Assembly: GCF_000026045.1 (NCBI RefSeq)
Contig: NC_007426.1
Location: 620,001-684,000 of the forward strand
Direction: 5' to 3'
DNA length: 64,000 nt
Origin: Natronomonas pharaonis DSM 2160
GTDB taxonomy: Archaea > Halobacteriota > Halobacteria > Halobacteriales > Haloarculaceae
The notes under the pieces are model-generated. The model saw only the letters and a program-made list of their open reading frames with translations, did not search any database and was not told where the DNA came from. A program made the position numbers and the translations under genes. The first letter of the stretch is position 1. The number at the start of each line of letters is the position of its first letter. Shown here piece after piece: positions 1 through 9,037 of the stretch.

Positions 1-112
1 GAAGGCCGCCTTCGGTGCGCTTGTCGTTGTCGTCGGCATCGCGCTCGTCGGGTACGGTCTCGGCGACCGGTTCCTCAAATCGATGGGAATGGAGTACGAG
101 GACCTCTACTGA
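1..112 (+). CDS. C-terminal fragment of a small membrane protein
   Basis: Reading frame 2 is open from the window edge to a TGA at 110-112. The 36 visible residues are a hydrophobic stretch rich in Val, Ala, Leu and Gly, then an amphipathic tail ending in EDLY. This fits the last membrane segment and short cytoplasmic tail of a haloarchaeal membrane protein. The start and most of the protein lie outside the window, so the family cannot be named. It converges on the DUF460 gene with only a few bases between. Confidence 0.55.
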   Translation, partial: KAAFGALVVVVGIALVGYGLGDRFLKSMGMEYEDLY

Positions 113-116
113 CCGG

Positions 117-2090
117 TTAGCTGTGCTCGCGGGCGCGGTGCTCGCTGATTAGCTGGTCCAACTGGGCCTCTTTCTTTTCGCGCCGTCGTTCGGCTGCCCG
201 GGATTCCCAGTCGTCGATGACCGCCTCAATGTCGCTTTCGCGCGCGACGGCGAGTTCGTCGACCTCCTGTATCGTCACTTCGTCGGCCGGGCCGACCGGA
301 ATCTCGTTGTCGAACAGGATTTCGTCGGCCTGTTCGGAGAGGCCACCCTCCCGAAGCACGACCTTCGGCTCGTGGTCGACGAGTAGCTCCGCCGTCTCCC
401 GGCCCGCGCCGCTTGCGTCTCGGAGATAGACGACATCACCAGCCGCCAGTCCGTATGCTTTGTCGGCCGCCTCGATAGCGCCCTTGGTAAACTGCTCGAC
501 CGGCTTGACCGGCACGAGGTCCCGCTTTTCGTCCGCGACATCGGCGAAGTTCGAGTGGTCGAGCTTCCAGAGTTCCTTGAGCCGTTCGAGCTTGTCATCG
601 AGGGCGGCCTTTTTTGATTCGACCTCCGAAAGCTCTCGCTTGAGCCGCTCGTTTTCCCGCTCGAGACGGGTCACCTCGCGGCGCTCGCGTGCCTCGCGGC
701 GCTCCTCGCGCCGGGCTTCGGAGAGTTCGTCTTCGAGTTCCACAATACGGTCGTCCTTCTGCTCGACGGTGTCTTTCAGGTCCGAGACGTGCGTCTCAAG
801 CCGCTCGACGCGCTCGTTGAGCCGTTTTATTTCCTTTTCTTCATCAGTCAGCTCTCGGGGCTCGTGTTTCTCCGTCGTCTCCTCGTCGGACTCATCCTCT
901 GAGAGGGCTTCAAGAGCAGTCTCGACGCTCTCGCCGTCAGCAACGACGCGGGCGATGACCTCACCACGGTCGAATCCAGCCGGGGTCTTCGCCTGCACCC
1001 GCTCGAACTGGTCGGCGTGGTCGTCAAGTGCGAAAAGTGCCGCCGCCATGGCGTCGCGCTCGTGGTCGTTGTCGTAGGCTTCGTTTCTGGTTCGATGGAG
1101 CTTCTCGTCGACCGGTAGGTCGGTTTCGGGCCGCCAGCCGGCGGCGTCGAAGCTCCGACGGATTTTCTCGACGGTTTCCGGCATCGGCTCGACGTCGGCG
1201 GCGACGATGACCGGCCGCCCGCGCTCGATTATCCATTCGATGACCTCGGCGGTGTCGGCCGTCCGACTCGACCACACGTCGAGAACACCGCCGTCGAGAT
1301 CAAGCAGCGCAACGGCGGTCGTCGTCCCGGGGTCGATGCCGACGATGACGTGGTCGCGGCGCTGAGCCAGCGGCCGGTACTCGATGCCGTCGCGTCGCTC
1401 CCGCTCGATTTCGATGCGGACATCGCCGGACCGCATCGACGAGACCGGCAGTTCGCTGGGCGTCGCCGATACCTCGAAGACGGCCCGCGAGTAGCCGCCG
1501 TACTTTTCGGTCCGTTCGACCTCGTAGTCGAGCCCGGCCGCATCCAGTTTCGATTCGACCTCGCGAGTGGTCGTCTTGACCGCTCCATGGATACGTCTGG
1601 TGAAGCGGTCCTCGCTCCAGCCGCCGCCCCCGCCGGTCGAGCGTCCGCGTGCGACCTTGATTTCGGTTGTGTCGGTGAACGCTGACACCTCGTAGCCGAC
1701 GTTTCTGGCCGCAAGCCGGGCGGCCGCTTCGGCCTCTTTCATCGGCGGCTTGGCGTACGGCACGCCGTGTCTGGCGGCGACGCGCGACAGCGGCTCCGGC
1801 CGCTCGTCGCCGGTCACCTGCACGAGCTTCGTCTCGGAGGGGAGCTGCCGGAGAAACCGCACGAGCGCACCCTTGTCCTCGGCGAGCTCGTAGGTGTTGT
1901 CCGTTGCGATGATGGCCGGCTCCTCGTCGTCGATGCGCCGGTGGAGCTTCCGGCGGGAGACGACATCGCGGTCGACGGCGTCGCCGTCGAAGGCCACAAG
2001 CGCATAGGAGGGCGCGTCGCCGCGGACGTCCCCGCTCTGGATGTCGACGCCGAAGATGAGGTCGTCGAGTGCGCTCGTTCGGGTGTTCAC
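117..2090 (-). CDS. DUF460 protein, RNase H-like nuclease fold with coiled coil
   Basis: About 657 residues. Seen: an N-terminal region opening with a GVDIQSGD motif, a central RNase H/actin-like strand GIDPGTTTAV (about 251-260), an acidic DHERDAM motif near 342-348 typical of the catalytic carboxylates in RuvC/RNase H-like folds, a highly charged Glu/Arg coiled coil (about 417-508), and a C-terminal domain. This order matches archaeal DUF460 proteins, predicted nucleases without a firm role. An upstream GTG at 2171 would add 27 residues, but GTG 2090 is preferred: a TATA-like box (complement of 2110-2117) lies about 25 bases upstream, giving a leaderless transcript, and the protein then begins at the family N-terminus. 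Confidence 0.85.
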   Translation of the reverse strand: MNTRTSALDDLIFGVDIQSGDVRGDAPSYALVAFDGDAVDRDVVSRRKLHRRIDDEEPAIIATDNTYELAEDKGALVRFLRQLPSETKLVQVTGDERPEPLSRVAARHGVPYAKPPMKEAEAAARLAARNVGYEVSAFTDTTEIKVARGRSTGGGGGWSEDRFTRRIHGAVKTTTREVESKLDAAGLDYEVERTEKYGGYSRAVFEVSATPSELPVSSMRSGDVRIEIERERRDGIEYRPLAQRRDHVIVGIDPGTTTAVALLDLDGGVLDVWSSRTADTAEVIEWIIERGRPVIVAADVEPMPETVEKIRRSFDAAGWRPETDLPVDEKLHRTRNEAYDNDHERDAMAAALFALDDHADQFERVQAKTPAGFDRGEVIARVVADGESVETALEALSEDESDEETTEKHEPRELTDEEKEIKRLNERVERLETHVSDLKDTVEQKDDRIVELEDELSEARREERREARERREVTRLERENERLKRELSEVESKKAALDDKLERLKELWKLDHSNFADVADEKRDLVPVKPVEQFTKGAIEAADKAYGLAAGDVVYLRDASGAGRETAELLVDHEPKVVLREGGLSEQADEILFDNEIPVGPADEVTIQEVDELAVARESDIEAVIDDWESRAAERRREKKEAQLDQLISEHRAREHS

Positions 2091-2213
2091 ACTGCCGGAT
2101 ACGGTATGAGCCAGTATAAGTTCCGTGCCGCGTCCGGTCTCAGTGGCCGGCGGCTCCGGTGTCGGACCCACGTCTGACGGGTGTTTTTAACGGTTGTTAA
2201 CGAAGCAAGCTGT

Positions 2214-2348
2214 ATGAGCGCACGCCACATGCTCCCGGCCGGTGCTCTTATCGCGGCGTCGAAGCTCCCTCCGACGACGGCCGCGGGGCTTCTCGCCCGG
2301 CTTGCGCTGCTGTATGTCCGGGCCCGCGGTCTGCTTCGGTGGCACTAG
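2214..2348 (+). CDS. Small hypothetical protein, 44 residues
   Basis: ATG to TAG, 44 residues, beginning MSARHMLPAG; it is Ala/Leu rich with a basic, weakly hydrophobic C-terminal half. A T-rich TATA-like box (TTTTTAA near 2184-2190) sits about 27 bases before the ATG, the usual leaderless spacing here. Its TAG stop overlaps the stop of the convergent hisA by two bases. No family is recognised. It could be a genuine small protein or a chance frame behind the promoter. Confidence 0.4.
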   Translation: MSARHMLPAGALIAASKLPPTTAAGLLARLALLYVRARGLLRWH

Positions 2349-3064
2349 ACGACGGCCGCTGCCTCTTCGAGCGTGAACTCCCCCTCGTAGAGTGCCGTTC
2401 CGACAACGGTGGCCGCCGCGCCGGCGTCCTTTAGCGCCTCGATGTCGGAAAGCGTCGAGACGCCGCCGCTGGCGATGACCGGGATGTCGACAGCGTCGAC
2501 GACGCGCGCAATCTCGTCGGCGCGCACGCCCGAGAGCTGCCCCTCAACATCGACATCGGTAAACAGGACGCCGCCGGCCCCTTCCGCTTCGTAGCGGGCA
2601 GCCGCCTCGGCGGGGTCCAGCCCGGTCGATTCGGTCCATCCGGAGACGACGACCTCGCCGTCTTTGGCGTCGAGACTGACGACAACACTCCCGGGGTGGC
2701 GGTCGTTGATTTCGCCGACGATGTCCGGGTTCTCGACGGCCGCCGTTCCGAGGATGACGCGGTCGACACCCATCGAAAGCAGGCTATCGGCGTCATCGAC
2801 GGTCCGGATGCCGCCGCCGAGTTGGACGCTGACATCGGTCGCTTCGAGCACCGCCTCGACGGCGTCGGCGTTCGCCCGTTCGCCCTCGAAGGCCCCATCA
2901 AGGTCGACGAGATGCAGCGTCTCGGCGCCGGCGTCGACCCACCGCTGGGCTGCCGCGACCGGGTCGCCGTACTCGGTTTCGGTGCCGCGTTCGCCCCCTA
3001 CGAGCTGGACGACCTGTCCGTCTTGCATATCAACTGCCGGGATGACTTCGAACGACGGGAACAT
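2345..3064 (-). CDS. hisA: HisA, phosphoribosyl-formimino-AICAR phosphate isomerase
   Basis: 239-residue (beta/alpha)8 barrel that catalyses the Amadori rearrangement of ProFAR to PRFAR, the fourth step of histidine biosynthesis, in the cytoplasm. Seen: IPAVDMQDG with the general-base Asp12, VVSLDAKDG with Asp132 as the acid, and phosphate-binding glycine motifs QLGGGIRT and IASGGVS. The ATG at 3064 is chosen because the motif follows at the usual distance and a TATA-like element lies at about 3087-3097; a start 9 codons upstream is possible but unlikely. It is divergent from the PiT gene, with their promoters packed into 66 bases. Confidence 0.95.
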   Translation of the reverse strand: MFPSFEVIPAVDMQDGQVVQLVGGERGTETEYGDPVAAAQRWVDAGAETLHLVDLDGAFEGERANADAVEAVLEATDVSVQLGGGIRTVDDADSLLSMGVDRVILGTAAVENPDIVGEINDRHPGSVVVSLDAKDGEVVVSGWTESTGLDPAEAAARYEAEGAGGVLFTDVDVEGQLSGVRADEIARVVDAVDIPVIASGGVSTLSDIEALKDAGAAATVVGTALYEGEFTLEEAAAVV

Positions 3065-3130
3065 ACTGCCACGGCCGCCCCGTACGGGCAAAAGCGTATC
3101 CGTTATCCGCCCGCCGATGATAGCGGTGGT

Positions 3131-4282
3131 ATGGAGCTTCTATTGCTTGTCGGCATTCTCGTCGCCGTTTTCGTCGGCTACAACATTGGCGGCGCGACGA
3201 CCGCCCCGGCGTTCGGGCCGGCGGTCGGTGCCGGCGTCCTCTCGAAGGTAGCGGCTGCGGCGCTGATGACGGTCTTCTTTCTCGCTGGGGGCTGGACGCT
3301 CGGCCGCGAAGTCGTTGATACGCTTGGAGAGGGTATTGTCCCCGGAGAGCTGTTCACCTTGGAGGCGAGTATCGTCGTCCTGTTTTTCATCGGCTTCGCG
3401 CTGTTTATCTCCAACAGCTTCGGCGTCCCCGCCTCGACATCGATGACTGCGGTCGGTTCTATCGCCGGGCTCGGGTTGGCAACTGGAACGTTGAACTGGG
3501 TGACGATGGGCCAGATCGTCTCGTGGTGGATTGTCGCCCCGATTATCGCGTTCTGGATAAGCGGCGTCGTCGGCCGCTACTTCTATCCGACAATCAACGA
3601 GTGGGTAGCGATTCCCGACTCCGAGGGGAACCCGTTACGCGGCGAGGGCAGCCGCCGGGAGCGCGTCGGCGCGCTCGTCGTCATCGGCATCGGCTGTCTG
3701 ATGGCCTTCTCCAGCGGGGCCTCGAACGTCGCCAACGCTATCGCGCCGCTTGTCGGCAGCGGCGAACTGTCGATGAATCTCGGCATCATCATCGCGACTG
3801 TTGCGGTGGGCATCGGTGCGTTCACAATCGCACGGAAGACGCTGGATACGATGGGCAACGACCTCACGGAACTCCCGTTGACGGCCGCCATCGTCGTCGC
3901 CGTCATCTCTTCGACAGCGACGGCCGCGCTGGCTGCCATCGGCATCCCGGCGTCGTTTGTCATCATCGCGACGATGAGCATCGTCGGCCTCGGCTGGGGT
4001 CGAGCGACACGAACAACGCGCGCCAGAGATGCGGTTCGCGGCGAAGAGACCAACGTTTCCGTCGGCGCGCTCGCAGCCGACGAGGCGGCGACAGTCGGCG
4101 ACACCGGGCCCGAAAGCGAGCAGTCACCGCCCATCGGCGAGGAGGACCCCGGAGACATCCCCGCTGCCTCGGACCTGTTCGACCCGAAGACGACCGGCCG
4201 CGTTATTCTGATGCAAAACGTCGTCCCTGCAATTGCCACGCTCGGCGCATTTCTCGTCTTTCGGTTCGTCCCCGTGGTCTGA
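3131..4282 (+). CDS. pitA: PiT-family inorganic phosphate transporter
   Basis: 383 residues, about nine or ten membrane segments arranged as two halves around a hydrophilic acidic loop (about residues 295-350). The second-half signature reads SSGASNVANAIAPLVGS, close to the PiT GANDVANA motif with Ser for Ala and Asn kept. The first half has a looser copy, GGATTAPAFGPAVGA. PiT proteins take up phosphate by symport with H+ or Na+. A TATA-like element at about 3098-3107 supports the ATG at 3131. A more divergent paralogue begins at 63126. Confidence 0.85.
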   Translation: MELLLLVGILVAVFVGYNIGGATTAPAFGPAVGAGVLSKVAAAALMTVFFLAGGWTLGREVVDTLGEGIVPGELFTLEASIVVLFFIGFALFISNSFGVPASTSMTAVGSIAGLGLATGTLNWVTMGQIVSWWIVAPIIAFWISGVVGRYFYPTINEWVAIPDSEGNPLRGEGSRRERVGALVVIGIGCLMAFSSGASNVANAIAPLVGSGELSMNLGIIIATVAVGIGAFTIARKTLDTMGNDLTELPLTAAIVVAVISSTATAALAAIGIPASFVIIATMSIVGLGWGRATRTTRARDAVRGEETNVSVGALAADEAATVGDTGPESEQSPPIGEEDPGDIPAASDLFDPKTTGRVILMQNVVPAIATLGAFLVFRFVPVV

Positions 4283-4374
4283 GCCGTCACGAGACTGTAC
4301 GAATTTTTCATTTCAGTTCCGCGCCGACAGACAACAGCAACCTTCAACATACAGGGGTGTGAAGGAACGCGGTG

Positions 4375-4764
4375 ATGCCCACAGTAGAATACCTCAACTA
4401 CGAAGTACTGGACGACCACGGTTGGGAGATGGACGACGACGACCTCTTCGAAAACGCCGCCGACGCCGACCTCGACGAAGAGGACTACGGTTCGCTCGAC
4501 GTCGCTGAAGGCGAGTACATTCTCGAGGCCGCCGAGGCGCAGGGCTATGACTGGCCGTTCTCGTGCCGTGCCGGTGCGTGTGCGAACTGTGCTGCCATTG
4601 TCAAGGAAGGCGAAATCGACATGGACATGCAGCAGATTCTCTCCGACGAAGAAGTCGAAGAGAAGATGGTCCGCCTGACCTGCATCGGTAGCCCGGCTGC
4701 CGACGAGGTCAAGATCGTCTTCAACGCCAAGCACCTCGACTACCTCCAGAACCGCGTCATCTGA
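4375..4764 (+). CDS. fer: Halobacterial-type [2Fe-2S] ferredoxin
   Basis: 129 residues with initiator Met, the length of the classical halobacterial ferredoxin. Seen: an acidic N-terminal insertion (about 10-45) typical of halophilic plant-type ferredoxins, then the cluster loop with Cys64, Cys69 and Cys72 ([10 protein letters not shown]) and Cys103. It carries electrons for the ferredoxin-dependent 2-oxoacid oxidoreductases of haloarchaea. The ATG at 4375 gives the known N-terminus PTVEYLNYE; the GTG just before it is rejected. A small hairpin follows the stop. Confidence 0.97.
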   Translation: MPTVEYLNYEVLDDHGWEMDDDDLFENAADADLDEEDYGSLDVAEGEYILEAAEAQGYDWPFSCRAGACANCAAIVKEGEIDMDMQQILSDEEVEEKMVRLTCIGSPAADEVKIVFNAKHLDYLQNRVI

Positions 4765-4771
4765 TTCGGCA

Positions 4772-4789
4772 CGTCCCGGCCGTGGGACG
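4772..4789 (+). terminator. Hairpin after ferredoxin gene
   Basis: A perfect 6-base inverted repeat CGTCCC/GGGACG with a 6-base loop starts 8 bases after the ferredoxin stop, in the 84-base space before the convergent hydrolase. It could be part of a terminator for the abundant ferredoxin mRNA, but no long T-tract follows, so this is tentative. Confidence 0.35.
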
Positions 4790-4848
4790 ACCCATTGAAT
4801 CGCCCGCTCAATTTCTCGCCATCCGGAGTACAGACAGCACAGCGGCTG

Positions 4849-5439
4849 TCACGCTTTTCTTTCCGCAAGCGCCGCCAAAAGCGTCGCCGTCTCGACGACC
4901 GTCGCGAACTCGTCGGAAAGCTGCGCCAAAGCGAGCCGGTGGTTCTGTTCTGCGGCGTAACGCGTGCCGCCGAGCTCTCTATCGAAGGTTGCGGTCGCGT
5001 CGCTGACAACGTAGGGCTCGAACCCGAGGTTCTCGGCCATCCGGACTGATGTCGAAACACAGTGGTCGGTCGTAAAGCCGACAAACACCGGCCGCCGGAC
5101 GCCCCGTTCTCTCAGCAGCGCTTCAAGCTCGGTGCCGATGAATGCGCTGTTGACGCGTTTCCCGACCACCGGCTCGCCGGGCTCGGGCTCGCCGGCAGGC
5201 TTGAACTCGTTGCCGGACCGGCCGGGCCGGAGCGGCGAATCCGGCTCAGTCGAGTCGTGACGAACGTGGATAACGGGGTGTCCGGCCTCCCGCCACGCCG
5301 CAAGCAACTCCGCGATGTGCCGCTCGGCGTCCGGGTTGTTCCGCTCGCCCCACCGCTCCCGGTCGAACCCCTGTTGGACATCGACACAGATGATGGCGCT
5401 TTCGGCCAGCGACAGCGATTCGTAGTCGCGGTACGGCAT
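4849..5439 (-). CDS. Isochorismatase/nicotinamidase-family cysteine hydrolase
   Basis: 196 residues. Seen: the catalytic triad of the family, Asp20 in ICVDVQQGF, Lys94 in GKRVNSAF and Cys127 in TTDHCVSTS. These enzymes hydrolyse isochorismate, nicotinamide, N-carbamoyl compounds or similar amides. The second half of the protein ([19 protein letters not shown]) is of the general cysteine-hydrolase type, so the substrate cannot be read from sequence. A TATA-like box (complement of 5470-5479) supports the ATG at 5439. It is a single gene, convergent with ferredoxin. Confidence 0.88.
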   Translation of the reverse strand: MPYRDYESLSLAESAIICVDVQQGFDRERWGERNNPDAERHIAELLAAWREAGHPVIHVRHDSTEPDSPLRPGRSGNEFKPAGEPEPGEPVVGKRVNSAFIGTELEALLRERGVRRPVFVGFTTDHCVSTSVRMAENLGFEPYVVSDATATFDRELGGTRYAAEQNHRLALAQLSDEFATVVETATLLAALAERKA

Positions 5440-5555
5440 TCCGTCTCACCTGTCTCTCGGCACTCGTAGGGATATACATTGCTTTCGTGTCGATTCTTCA
5501 CGCCCGTCGCCCGCGACACCGTGGCTTTATACGTGATTCCGACGCAGTATGCCGT

Positions 5556-6557
5556 GTGTCGTCGCTGTTGTTCGGCACCGCCACTGGCCCCGACCTCCTC
5601 CGGCTAGCTGCCGTACCGGCCTTCGCGTGGGCTGCCTATCGAGACATCGAGACCCGGCGGATACCGAACCGGACGTGGCTGCCGTTGCTTGCCGTTGGCA
5701 TCATCGCCCTGCTGTGGGACACCGTCGCTGTCACTGGCTTCGTGACGCCGACCGAGGTGCCCACCTTCGAACGGCGGCGCTTTGTCGTCCAGACGCTGCT
5801 TTCGGTCGGCTTTGTCGCCCCACTTGGCTACATCTTCTGGCGAATCGGCGGCTTCGGCGGGGCCGACGCCAAGGCTATCATCACGCTCGCGGTCGCCTTC
5901 CCGGTTTATCCGACGTACTACGTCTTCCAGAGCGCCTACCCGCTCTACGAGGCACCGCTCGGGGTCTTTTCGTTCACCATCCTCTCGAACGCCGTTGTCG
6001 TCGGGCTGGCGTATCCGCTCGTGCTCGCCGTCCGGAACCTCCCGCGCGGCGAAATCACCCCTGCGATGTTCATCGGCCGACCAGTCTCCGTCTCTGCGGT
6101 CACGACCGAGTACGGCCGGCTGCTGGAGACGCCCGACGGCTTCACCCGCGGCGGCCTCGACATCGATGCCCTGCGGATGTACCTCCAGTGGCGCGGCAGC
6201 GACCTCGAATCCCTCCGGGCGGCTCCGGACGACCACCGCCGTACCGTCCCGACCGACCCGAACCGCCCCGGCGACGGCGCTATCGACGAGTGGGATACGT
6301 CCCCGGAAACCGGTGGGTCGGTAGCCGCCGCTGACGACCCGTGGGGAGCCGAGATGTTTCTCGACGCCCACGACGCATACGGAACAACGCCCGAACAGCT
6401 CCGCGAGGGGCTTGCCGTGCTCGCCGACGCTGAGACGGAGCAGGTCTGGATTTCCCCCGGCATCCCGTTTATCGTTCCGATGTTCGTCGGGCTGGTCGTC
6501 GCCGTGACCTACGGGGATGTGCTGTTTGCCGTGCTCGATGCGTTCGGTCTCGCGTGA
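5556..6557 (+). CDS. pibD: PibD-type prepilin/prearchaellin peptidase (A24 family)
   Basis: 333-residue polytopic membrane aspartic protease that cleaves class III signal peptides of archaellins and type IV pilins. Seen: the first catalytic Asp30 in [10 protein letters not shown] and the second in the GGADAK motif (Asp104), the haloarchaeal form of GxGD, with hydrophobic segments on both sides. A large hydrophilic loop (about 175-290) precedes the last membrane helix. The GTG at 5556 is chosen because TTTATAC at 5526-5532 lies about 26 bases upstream; an in-frame start at 5487 would lie before the promoter. Confidence 0.9.
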   Translation: MSSLLFGTATGPDLLRLAAVPAFAWAAYRDIETRRIPNRTWLPLLAVGIIALLWDTVAVTGFVTPTEVPTFERRRFVVQTLLSVGFVAPLGYIFWRIGGFGGADAKAIITLAVAFPVYPTYYVFQSAYPLYEAPLGVFSFTILSNAVVVGLAYPLVLAVRNLPRGEITPAMFIGRPVSVSAVTTEYGRLLETPDGFTRGGLDIDALRMYLQWRGSDLESLRAAPDDHRRTVPTDPNRPGDGAIDEWDTSPETGGSVAAADDPWGAEMFLDAHDAYGTTPEQLREGLAVLADAETEQVWISPGIPFIVPMFVGLVVAVTYGDVLFAVLDAFGLA

Positions 6558-6640
6558 CCTGCGGCGTGTGCCGCGTCCACGTGATTCACACGCCAAGAGA
6601 TTCACCACGGCTTATACCTTTCAGACGGACCTCATCGTTG

Positions 6641-8428
6641 ATGACAGACACAACAGCGGAGCCGTCGCGTCCATCCGGGCGACTGTGGGCGTATCTGTGG
6701 CAGCTCCACGCGGAAACGAAAGCCTATCTCACACTCGATGCACCGGCTATCGCGTCGAATATCGACAGCCTTTCCGAATCGGAACAACAGCTCGCACGCG
6801 AGGTGTTCCCCGATGGCGGACAGTCGACTGCGGACAGCGACGGCGGCTCCGCCACCGACGCCGGTAGCCGCGGCGGCGATGACTCCTCGCCGTTCGACGT
6901 CGGCGGCTCCTACAGCCTCCGACAGAAAATCGGGCTCGTTCTCGGGCCACTTCTGTTCGCTGCGCTCCTCTTCTCCCCGACGCCTGACGGGCTCCCGGCC
7001 GAGGGACAAGCCGTCGCCGCCGTGACCGCGTGGGTCGCCGTCTGGTGGATGTCTGAGGCGATTCCGATTCCCGCTGCCTCGCTGCTTCCCATCGTGCTCT
7101 TTCCGCTTGCTGGCGCCCTCCCTGTCGAACCGACGGCGACCTCCTACGGCCACCCGCTCGTGTTCCTGTTTATGGGTGGGTTCTTCCTCGCGATGGCGAT
7201 GCAGCGGTGGGGGCTTCACCGCCGTATCGCGCTCCGGACGATCAAGCTTGTCGGCACGGAGCCTTCACGGCTCATCCTCGGGTTCATGCTTGCGACCGCA
7301 ATACTGTCGATGTGGGTCTCCAACAGCGCGACGGTGATGATGATGGTCCCCATCGCGCTCGCGGTCATCTATCAGACAGCCGACCTGATAGACGACTCCG
7401 ATGTCGACATCGACACCGGCGTCGGTGAGTTCTCCTTCGGCATCGCGCTGATGTTGTGTATCGCCTACGGGGCGTCGGTCGGCGGCGTCGCGACCCTCAT
7501 CGGCACGCCGCCGAACATCCTCTTTGCCGGGCAAGCCGAAGCGCTGTTCGGGCAGTCGGTCTCCTTCGCCGAGTGGATGCTCTACGGCGTTCCGATAGCC
7601 GCGCTTGGTCTCGTTACGGTCTACATCTACGTGACCCGCATCGCAATGACACCGCAGTTCGACTCGTTGCCGGCGGGAACGGAAACCATCGACCGTGAAC
7701 TCGCCGAACTCGGCAGCATGAGCCAGCAGGAAAAACTCGTCGCCGTTGTCTTCGTCGGAATGGCCGCGGCGTGGATCGGCGCGAGCCTTATCGAGCCGGT
7801 TCTCGACATCACGCCGCCCGACGACGCCGACACGATTGTCGCTATCGGCGGCGCGCTGGTGTTGTTTACCTTCCCGACGACCGGCGAGAACGGCGACCAG
7901 ACGTTCCTGCTCGATTGGTCGAGCGCCGTCGAGATTCCGTGGGGCGTCATTCTGCTTTTCGGCGGTGGGCTTGCAATCGCGGCCGGATTCAGCGAGACTG
8001 GCCTCGCGGTCTGGATCGGCGAACAGCTCCAACTGCTCGAAGGCGTCCAGATGGCCGCAATCCTGCTGGCCGTCGTCGTGATGACCATCTTTCTCACTGA
8101 AGTCACTTCGAACACGGCAACGACGGCGATGCTGATGCCGATTCTCGGCGCAGTGGCCATCGGCATCAGCGTCCACCCGTTCGGACTGATGATAGCCGGC
8201 GCGACGGCGGCCTCGTTTGCGTTTATGCTTCCTGTCGCGACACCGCCGAACGCCATCGTCTTCGGGAGCGGCTACATCACGCTCCCGCAGATGGCGCGTG
8301 TTGGGGTCGGTCTCAACGTCATCGGCATCGTTCTGATTACGCTCTTGGCGCTCGTATGGCTGCCGATAGCATGGGGAATCGAGCTGGCGACGCTGCCGGC
8401 CGAGTTCGCCGACGCGTTCGACTCCTGA
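6641..8428 (+). CDS. DASS/SLC13 sodium-coupled anion symporter
   Basis: 595 residues with about 12 membrane helices after a roughly 90-residue hydrophilic, acidic N-terminus. Both repeats carry the family signatures: SNSATVMMM and GTPPNILFAG in the first half, SNTATTAMLMP and TPPNAIVFG in the second; these form the Na+ and carboxylate-binding hairpin tips. Substrate could be a dicarboxylate, citrate or sulfate. The ATG at 6641 follows the TATA-like CTTATACC (6611-6618) at leaderless distance. The long N-terminal extension is unusual for the family. Confidence 0.9.
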   Translation: MTDTTAEPSRPSGRLWAYLWQLHAETKAYLTLDAPAIASNIDSLSESEQQLAREVFPDGGQSTADSDGGSATDAGSRGGDDSSPFDVGGSYSLRQKIGLVLGPLLFAALLFSPTPDGLPAEGQAVAAVTAWVAVWWMSEAIPIPAASLLPIVLFPLAGALPVEPTATSYGHPLVFLFMGGFFLAMAMQRWGLHRRIALRTIKLVGTEPSRLILGFMLATAILSMWVSNSATVMMMVPIALAVIYQTADLIDDSDVDIDTGVGEFSFGIALMLCIAYGASVGGVATLIGTPPNILFAGQAEALFGQSVSFAEWMLYGVPIAALGLVTVYIYVTRIAMTPQFDSLPAGTETIDRELAELGSMSQQEKLVAVVFVGMAAAWIGASLIEPVLDITPPDDADTIVAIGGALVLFTFPTTGENGDQTFLLDWSSAVEIPWGVILLFGGGLAIAAGFSETGLAVWIGEQLQLLEGVQMAAILLAVVVMTIFLTEVTSNTATTAMLMPILGAVAIGISVHPFGLMIAGATAASFAFMLPVATPPNAIVFGSGYITLPQMARVGVGLNVIGIVLITLLALVWLPIAWGIELATLPAEFADAFDS

Positions 8429-8446
8429 TACCAACTGGTTGCGGCC

Positions 8447-9037
8447 CTACGCTTCAGCCGGCTGCTCGGCGTCCGTTTCGAGGTCTTCGAGGGCGGCGAT
8501 AGCTTGGTCCCGGTAGACCGACAGGTCGGGGTCGTACTGCGTTTCGGCCATCGCGGCGTACTCGTGGGCCGAGTCGAACGCTTCGATGCGCTCGACGGTT
8601 CGCTCGGCCGTTTCGGCGACCCACCGGTCGCGTGTCGCCCCGTCGACGACCGTAATCGATTCTGGACGCAGCGAGACGTTCACCTCACCGCTGTCCGTCT
8701 CGTAGGTCCTCGGCTTGCCGACGACAGCGACGTAGGCGGGTGTTTCTGCCTCTCTGAGCACCGATGTCGCTTCAGGCTGATACTGCCCGGCGTAGGTGAA
8801 GAACGTCCCTGTCGGGTCGACGATGCGGCCGCGCCAGTATTCGGAGTCTTCGCCGATATCCTCGGTTTCGGTCAGCGTCCCGACGATGAACACGCGGTTT
8901 GCCCGCTCGCCGGTCGGCAGCAGTGAGTAGACGGGGGCCCGCTCGTCGTCGGATTCTTTGAACACGTACGTCGCATCATTGAATTCGGCCGCGAACGCCC
9001 GGCGGGCGACTTCGCGGCTGGGTTCGGAGTCACTCAT
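8447..9037 (-). CDS. rpap: RPA-associated protein (COG3390 type)
   Basis: 196 residues. It resembles the haloarchaeal RPA-associated proteins encoded next to rpa genes: a short N-terminal helix region (SREVARRAFAAEF), an OB-fold-like core around residues 45-125 (VFIVGTLTETED, WRGRIVDPTGTFFTYAGQ) and a helical acidic tail. It is thought to form a complex with single-stranded DNA-binding RPA in replication and repair. Its ATG directly abuts the TAA stop of the upstream rpa (TAAATG), so the two are translationally coupled. Confidence 0.88.
   Translation of the reverse strand: MSDSEPSREVARRAFAAEFNDATYVFKESDDERAPVYSLLPTGERANRVFIVGTLTETEDIGEDSEYWRGRIVDPTGTFFTYAGQYQPEATSVLREAETPAYVAVVGKPRTYETDSGEVNVSLRPESITVVDGATRDRWVAETAERTVERIEAFDSAHEYAAMAETQYDPDLSVYRDQAIAALEDLETDAEQPAEA

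Noticed and set aside
3583-4734. 383-codon minus-strand frame across the PiT and ferredoxin genes
   Set aside because: Covers two certain plus-strand genes and contains only composition-driven Ser/Thr/Ala-rich sequence.
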